Shown in pieces: positions 5,978 through 9,516 of a stretch of 9,516 bases of DNA (the stretch's first letter is position 1; every line of letters begins with the position of its first letter). The position numbers and the translations under genes are program-made. The notes beneath the pieces were generated by a model, which saw only the letters and a list, made by a program, of their open reading frames with translations, was not told where the DNA came from and ran no database searches. Source of the stretch: Sphingomonadaceae bacterium (GTDB lineage: Bacteria > Pseudomonadota > Alphaproteobacteria > Sphingomonadales > Sphingomonadaceae). The stretch spans positions 1 through 9,516 of the forward strand of contig SHLU01000079.1 in NCBI GenBank assembly GCA_004282995.1, given 5' to 3'.

Positions 5978-6191
5978 CGGCCCCTCTGCCGTCAGCTTCG
6001 TCTGCCGGCACTTCGTCCTTGTGGGCTCCGCAGGCTCCGCAACCGGCGCCCTCGCCATCATGCGCCTTGCAGCCATAGGCCGAACAAGCACCACAGGCGC
6101 CGCAGATTGCGTCACACGCGGCCAAGCCGGGAACTGCAAGCGCGAGACCGCCGGCCACCTTCAAAAGGGATCCAAGATTACCGTTCGCCAT
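5967..6191 (-). CDS. Small Cys-rich putative lipoprotein with repeated CGACGA motif
   Basis: A 74-residue protein I do not recognise as a named family. A hydrophobic stretch (about V12-A25) ends in L23-A24-A25-C26, a perfect lipobox match, with Asp at +2. The n-region is unusual: the only positive charge before the hydrophobic core is K11. Seven cysteines follow within 29 residues (26, 30, 33, 36, 41, 51, 54). The motif C-G-A-C-G-A occurs twice: residues 30-35 followed by C36, and 51-56 followed by H57. The tail (59-74) is acidic. Such Cys/His spacing is typical of metal or iron-sulfur ligands or of disulfide-bonded secreted peptides. ATG 6191 has AAGGAG 7 bases upstream. It overlaps the DUF6969-type gene by 11 bases and is the first gene of the minus-strand run, divergent from the nuclease gene. 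Confidence 0.72.
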   Translation of the reverse strand: MANGNLGSLLKVAGGLALAVPGLAACDAICGACGACSAYGCKAHDGEGAGCGACGAHKDEVPADEADGRGADDS

Positions 6192-6311
6192 GTTTCCTCT
6201 CCTTTGCGTTCTGAACAATTGCCGGTTCGTGGCGAGCGCCAGGCGGGTTACACACCAGTCGCCCGGACCATGCGGCTCCCCAGGGCGTATCGACATTGCT
6301 AAGGAACCTCC
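6192..6311. promoter_or_regulatory. divergent intergenic region, Cys-rich gene / nuclease gene
   Basis: These 120 bases separate two outward-facing genes, so promoters for both must lie here or inside the genes. Shine-Dalgarno sites are clear at both ends: AAGGAG for the leftward gene (plus-strand 6199-6204) and AAGGA at 6301-6305 for the rightward one. I found no convincing -35/-10 pair, hairpin or long repeat. Confidence 0.4.
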
Positions 6312-6815
6312 ATGCGGCGCAGATTCGGTTCACGGGGGCGAGGGCGCCGAACAAAATCCTGGCTGGTCTGGCTGGCGACAGCCGTGATGCTTGCCGCCAC
6401 ATTGTGGCTGACGGGGCGTCCAACCGCGCGAGGAGATGCCATCAGCATTGAACACCGATGGACAATTTGCGGCGAACGCCGCAGCGCGGCCTGCGTCATC
6501 GACGGTGATACAGTGGCGATTGGCAAGCGTCGTATCCGCCTGACCGGATATGACTCGCCAGAGCTCGACGGCGCGTGCGCCGAGGAAAGCGCCAGGGCCC
6601 GTGATGCCCGCGCCCTTTTGGCCGACTGGCTGAACCGGGGACCCGTCATGGTCGATGGCGGCAATAATCCGCCGCGTGACCGATATGGGCGTGAGCTTCG
6701 CGCCGCGCGGCGGATCACGCCCGATGGCGAGGAATGGTTGGCAGACTGGATGATCGAACGCGGCGTAGCCGAGGGCGATGGATGGATCGCCGCGCATATC
6801 AACTGGTGCGAGTAA
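6312..6815 (+). CDS. Membrane-anchored thermonuclease-like (SNase) protein
   Basis: A 167-residue protein. A very basic N terminus (R2-K15) precedes one hydrophobic segment (about W17-L33), acting as an anchor or uncleaved signal that places the rest in the periplasm. Residues about 58-160 form a staphylococcal-nuclease domain (PF00565): V62-I-D-G-D-T67, R76-L-T-G-Y-D81-S-P-E84 and D123-R-Y-G-R127-E-L. By alignment these supply the equivalents of Asp21, Arg35, Asp40, Glu43 and Arg87 of S. aureus nuclease, so it looks catalytically complete. It should be a Ca2+-dependent phosphodiesterase on DNA or RNA. Four cysteines (C53, C61, C89, C166) fit two disulfides in an exported protein. The C terminus is short, ending just after the last domain helix. 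ATG 6312 has AAGGA 6 bases upstream. Confidence 0.85.
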   Translation: MRRRFGSRGRGRRTKSWLVWLATAVMLAATLWLTGRPTARGDAISIEHRWTICGERRSAACVIDGDTVAIGKRRIRLTGYDSPELDGACAEESARARDARALLADWLNRGPVMVDGGNNPPRDRYGRELRAARRITPDGEEWLADWMIERGVAEGDGWIAAHINWCE

Positions 6816-6884
6816 AACCGGCGCCGAAGCGGTCTGGGTGCTTTCCTGCTTGGCTTGCAGCGGCGGCGGTGCCACGCTGGCACC

Positions 6885-7544
6885 ATGAACAACGCAATCT
6901 TTCGCTTCGCGGGCTTGGTCCCCTTTCTGCTGCTCGGCTGCACGGACACCGAACCTTCCGAAGCCGACAATCCTTACGATGCATTCTGGAGCAATCTTTC
7001 GAGCCATTGCGGCCAGGCATACGATGGCAATCTTGTCAGCAGCGACGAGGTCGATGCGGCTTTTCGCGATGCCGACATGGTGATGCATGTGCGCGAGTGC
7101 AGCGACAGCGAGATTCGGGTTCCGTTTCACGTGCGCGAAGCCGGTGGTGAATGGGACCGGTCGCGGACTTGGGTTTTCACCCGCACCGACAAGGGGCTGC
7201 GGCTAAAGCACGACCACCGCCATGCCGATGGGGAATCCGACGCGGTGACCATGTATGGCGGTGATACCTCGATGGGCGGGACCGGTCGGCGACACAGCTT
7301 TCCGGTCGATCGCGAGAGCATCGAAATGTTCCAGCGCGAAGGCCTGGACGCGTCGGTCACCAATGTCTGGACGGTTGGCGTCGACCCGGCCGGCGATCCG
7401 GAGGCCAGGTTCTCCTATCGGCTGCAGCGCAAGCAGGCCGGCGGTGCACCAGAAGATCGCGATTTTCGCGTCGAGTTCGATGCGACCAAGCCGGTCACGC
7501 CACCGCCGCCGCCATGGGGTTCCACGGACGCGCCCAGCAGCTAG
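6885..7544 (+). CDS. Conserved-looking lipoprotein of unknown function
   Basis: A 219-residue predicted lipoprotein: M-N-N-A-I-F-R-F, a hydrophobic core, then the lipobox L16-L17-G18-C19. The mature part has F34-W-S-N-L, S40-H-C-G-Q-A-Y46, R70-E-C72, I77-R-V-P-F-H-V83, D91-R-S-R-T-W96, and the polar block K108-H-D-H-R-H113-A-D-G followed by V-T-M-Y-G-G. From memory, the same block order appears in unannotated secreted proteins of other phyla, including Bacteroidetes, so this is probably a real but unnamed family. C42 and C72 may form a disulfide, and the His/Asp block could bind metal or be catalytic. The C terminus is proline-rich (about 205-212). ATG 6885 gives a proper signal peptide but has only a weak Shine-Dalgarno. 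It follows the nuclease gene by 69 bases and shares CTAG with the convergent sulfotransferase stop. Confidence 0.8.
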   Translation: MNNAIFRFAGLVPFLLLGCTDTEPSEADNPYDAFWSNLSSHCGQAYDGNLVSSDEVDAAFRDADMVMHVRECSDSEIRVPFHVREAGGEWDRSRTWVFTRTDKGLRLKHDHRHADGESDAVTMYGGDTSMGGTGRRHSFPVDRESIEMFQREGLDASVTNVWTVGVDPAGDPEARFSYRLQRKQAGGAPEDRDFRVEFDATKPVTPPPPPWGSTDAPSS

Positions 7545-8479
7545 GCCGCCGGCGCATCCATCCTTGCGTCCAGTTCCGCCGCAAGCGACGTGAAATCCGC
7601 ATGGCCTGTGGCAGGTTGCACCCTGTCTGCCCACAGGTCGTCAATCCGCTCGGCCATTGCAGGCGGCAGTTCCCGCGAGTCGCTGCCGGCCGACTGGACC
7701 TTGCTGGAATCGCTGCTGGCGGGAATGCCGAGCTTTTCCTCCATGACAGCACAGACCATGGCATCGTCGAAGCGGTCCATGTAATCGCGCATGAAAGCGC
7801 GATCGGTCATGATTTCGACGGTCGCAACTCCCTCTCCCTTGATCTGAAGTCCAAGGAATGCGGCCATACGCGCAATCATCTCCCGCCGATTTTTTGCCGC
7901 CCAGCGATAGGTTGCAAGTAGCGTGTCGGGTTCATCCCGGCGGGCCCACCAACTCAGCAGATGGGTAGCGTAATCGCATCCGCCGGGACCGCCGCTCATG
8001 AAAAGGTCCCAGAAATCTTCCATCGGCACAGCGCCGCGCTCGATATGCCAGCCGTCGAAAAAGCGATGGAAAGAGACGTAGCATTCCTTCGGGTCCCGCA
8101 GGGTAACGACATATCGCTGGCCCGCCGGCAGACGCTCATATTCGCGATGCGACTTGAAACCGCGCGGCAATGCCCGTTGTGGGGCCGTCATGTCGAGGTC
8201 GAGCATCATCGCCGTATCCTCCCACGGCGTCATCCGGCTGATGTCATCGAAATCCATGTCGCCCCTGCCGGAGGATGCCACCATGCGCAGCTGGTGGAAC
8301 ATCTGTTGCATCATTGTGGTACCGCTCTTGGCCCAGCTGGCGATGAATACATCGCGCGGACCGTCGTCTCCGGGGGCGGCATAGGGCTTGAAATGCACAG
8401 GTTCATGCGCATGCAGCGCGGCCATGTTCTGGCCGAATTCCTCGACGGTGCGTGCGCGGCGCCCCGGTCCACCTTTCAT
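7541..8479 (-). CDS. PAPS-dependent sulfotransferase, substrate unknown
   Basis: A 312-residue cytosolic protein of the sulfotransferase_1 family. It should transfer sulfate from PAPS to a hydroxyl or amine acceptor. The 5'-phosphosulfate loop is S48-W-A-K51-S-G-T-T-M-M (usual form YPKSGTTW). F108-K-S-H111 matches the K-T-H segment with the catalytic histidine of cytosolic SULTs. R128-D-P-K-E-C-Y-V-S136 is the 3'-phosphate-binding strand-helix with its Arg and Ser. The C-terminal RKGxxGDW motif is degenerate; K-V-Q-S-A-G-S stands in its place. ATG 8479 is chosen because AAGGAG lies 9 bases upstream (plus-strand 8489-8494), although ATG 8497 is also open in frame. No cysteine/PAPS synthesis genes, glycosyltransferases or lipid genes are adjacent, so context does not name the acceptor. 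Confidence 0.87.
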   Translation of the reverse strand: MKGGPGRRARTVEEFGQNMAALHAHEPVHFKPYAAPGDDGPRDVFIASWAKSGTTMMQQMFHQLRMVASSGRGDMDFDDISRMTPWEDTAMMLDLDMTAPQRALPRGFKSHREYERLPAGQRYVVTLRDPKECYVSFHRFFDGWHIERGAVPMEDFWDLFMSGGPGGCDYATHLLSWWARRDEPDTLLATYRWAAKNRREMIARMAAFLGLQIKGEGVATVEIMTDRAFMRDYMDRFDDAMVCAVMEEKLGIPASSDSSKVQSAGSDSRELPPAMAERIDDLWADRVQPATGHADFTSLAAELDARMDAPAA

Positions 8480-8661
8480 CGCAGCGAGCTCCTTCATGCC
8501 TTGAGGAGCGACCCGGGGGGATGCTGGCAGACAACGCCACCTCCGGCAAGATAGCGAAAAAGCGTAGGGCAGGCCGGTTTCGGCTTGCTGGTAAGGCGCG
8601 TTCCCCCTTCCGATGCGCGGCTTCATGTGCAAAGGCGCGCGCAACAAGCCAGGACGTGTGA
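8480..8661. promoter_or_regulatory. divergent intergenic region, sulfotransferase / thrS
   Basis: About 180 bases separate the outward-facing sulfotransferase and thrS genes, and must hold or flank both promoters. Only the two ribosome sites are clear: AAGGAG for the sulfotransferase and AGGA at 8651-8654 for thrS. I see no T-box, no convincing -35/-10 pair and no small reading frame worth calling. Confidence 0.4.
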
Positions 8662-8664
8662 GTG

Positions 8665-9516
8665 ATGACCCAACTTTTGAAAATCAGCCTGCCCGATGGT
8701 TCGGTGCGCGAAGTGGAACCAGGCGCAACCCCGGCCGATATCGCCGCTGCGATCGGCCCCGGTCTTGCAAAGGCCGCGCTTGCCGCGAAGGTCGATGGCG
8801 AAGTGCGGGATCTCGAGCGCCCGTTCGAAGGCGATGCCGAGTTGGCGCTGATCACCACTCGCGACGAGGAAGAAGCGCTGGAACTGGTGCGGCACGACTA
8901 TGCCCACGTTCTTGCCGAAGCGGTGCAGGCATTGTGGCCCGGCACCCAGATCACTTTCGGTCCGGCGACCGACGATGGCTTCTATTACGACGTGAAGGCT
9001 CCCGAGACGCGCGAACCCTTCGGCATGGATGATCTGCCCGCGATCGAGGAAAAGATGCGCGAGATCATCAAGGCCGACAAGCCGTTGCGGCGCGAGGTCT
9101 GGACCCGCGAGCAATTGATCGAGAAGTGGCAGTCCGAGGGCGAAGTGTTCAAGGCTGAATGGGCCCAGGAACTGCCCGAGGACGAGGAACTGACGGTCTA
9201 TTGGTCGGGCGAACCAGGCTCGGACGGTGCCTGGCTCGACATGTGCCGCGGCCCCCATCTTCCCAGCACCGGAAAGCTCGATCCGCAGGCGTTCAAGCTG
9301 ATGCGCGTGGCCGGCGCCTATTGGCGCGGAGACCAGCGCAATCCGCAGCTCACGCGCATTTATGGCACCGGCTGGCTCAACAAAAAGCAGCTCAGCGCCC
9401 ATCTCCACCGGCTGGAGGAAGCGGCCAAGCGCGACCATCGCAAGCTGGGGCGCGAGATGGACCTGTTCCATCTGCAGGAAGAGGCCCACGGTAGCGTCTT
9501 CTGGCATCCGCAAGGC
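8665..9516 (+). CDS. thrS: Threonyl-tRNA synthetase, N-terminal 284 residues (runs off window)
   Basis: ThrRS charges tRNA-Thr and removes mischarged serine. This part covers the TGS domain (about 1-63) and the second additional (editing) domain. The zinc-like editing-site residues are all present: H77-D-Y-A-H81 and C194-R-G-P-H198, matching His73/His77 and Cys182/His186 of the E. coli enzyme. The linker R-D-H-R-K-L-G-R-E-M-D-L-F leads to H-G-S-V-F-W-H-P-Q-G, the start of the class II catalytic core, where the window ends. The frame is open to the last base and the missing part is cut only by the window. The start is ATG 8665, with GTG 8662 directly before it and better spaced (7 rather than 10 bases) from AGGA at 8651-8654. 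Confidence 0.95.
   Translation, partial: MTQLLKISLPDGSVREVEPGATPADIAAAIGPGLAKAALAAKVDGEVRDLERPFEGDAELALITTRDEEEALELVRHDYAHVLAEAVQALWPGTQITFGPATDDGFYYDVKAPETREPFGMDDLPAIEEKMREIIKADKPLRREVWTREQLIEKWQSEGEVFKAEWAQELPEDEELTVYWSGEPGSDGAWLDMCRGPHLPSTGKLDPQAFKLMRVAGAYWRGDQRNPQLTRIYGTGWLNKKQLSAHLHRLEEAAKRDHRKLGREMDLFHLQEEAHGSVFWHPQG

Noticed and set aside
5978..6139. Longer start for the DUF6969-type protein
   Set aside because: The extra residues overlap the Cys-rich gene in another frame, and ATG 5977 has a well-placed Shine-Dalgarno.
6330..7130. Minus-strand open frame of 266 codons opposite the nuclease and lipoprotein genes
   Set aside because: Antisense to an SNase domain with intact catalytic residues and to a signal peptide; no family resemblance.
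8623..9513. Minus-strand open frame of 296 codons opposite thrS
   Set aside because: Shadow of thrS, whose plus-strand frame has intact TGS and editing-site motifs.
1..9516. Mobile element, phage, CRISPR or defence island
   Set aside because: No transposase, integrase, repeat array, terminal inverted repeat or composition break was seen; the genes are mostly housekeeping or envelope proteins.

Overview
The window looks like chromosomal DNA from an alphaproteobacterium of the order Sphingomonadales, most likely an Erythrobacter/Altererythrobacter-type genome. The basis is high GC, the general sequence character of ArgB, FolD, ThrS and the thioredoxin-TPR protein, and tight operons with short stop/start overlaps and several non-ATG starts. 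This placement rests on family resemblance read by eye; no database search was run. Coding density is very high and there are no insertion sequences, CRISPR arrays, phage genes or integrases.

Layout, left to right. The extreme left edge holds the 5' end of a minus-strand tRNA, probably tRNA-Gly, running off the window. Divergent from it is a plus-strand pair: a CnoX/YbbN-type thioredoxin-TPR protein and a stand-alone LON-domain protein. The LON gene converges on, and overlaps by 14 bases, a long minus-strand run of seven genes. In transcription order from about 6191 down to 1743 these are: a 74-residue Cys-rich putative lipoprotein, a His-rich DUF6969-type protein, argB, yggT, folD, an NTF2-like lipoprotein and a MarC-family membrane protein. 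The genes are joined by 11-base, ATGA and TTGA overlaps or gaps of about 100 bases or less. A candidate promoter precedes yggT.

On the plus strand, divergent from that run, lie a membrane-anchored staphylococcal-nuclease-like protein and a lipoprotein with a conserved-looking His/Asp block. The lipoprotein converges, through a shared CTAG, on a minus-strand PAPS-dependent sulfotransferase. Finally, thrS (threonyl-tRNA synthetase) starts on the plus strand and runs off the right edge just where its catalytic domain begins.

Most of the content is housekeeping: arginine synthesis (argB), one-carbon metabolism (folD), translation (tRNA, thrS) and protein quality control (thioredoxin-TPR, LON). 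The least explained parts are the overlapping pair of Cys-rich small protein and His-rich DUF6969 protein, which could form a metal- or thiol-handling unit, the lipoprotein at 6885-7544, and the orphan sulfotransferase. These are hypotheses only.
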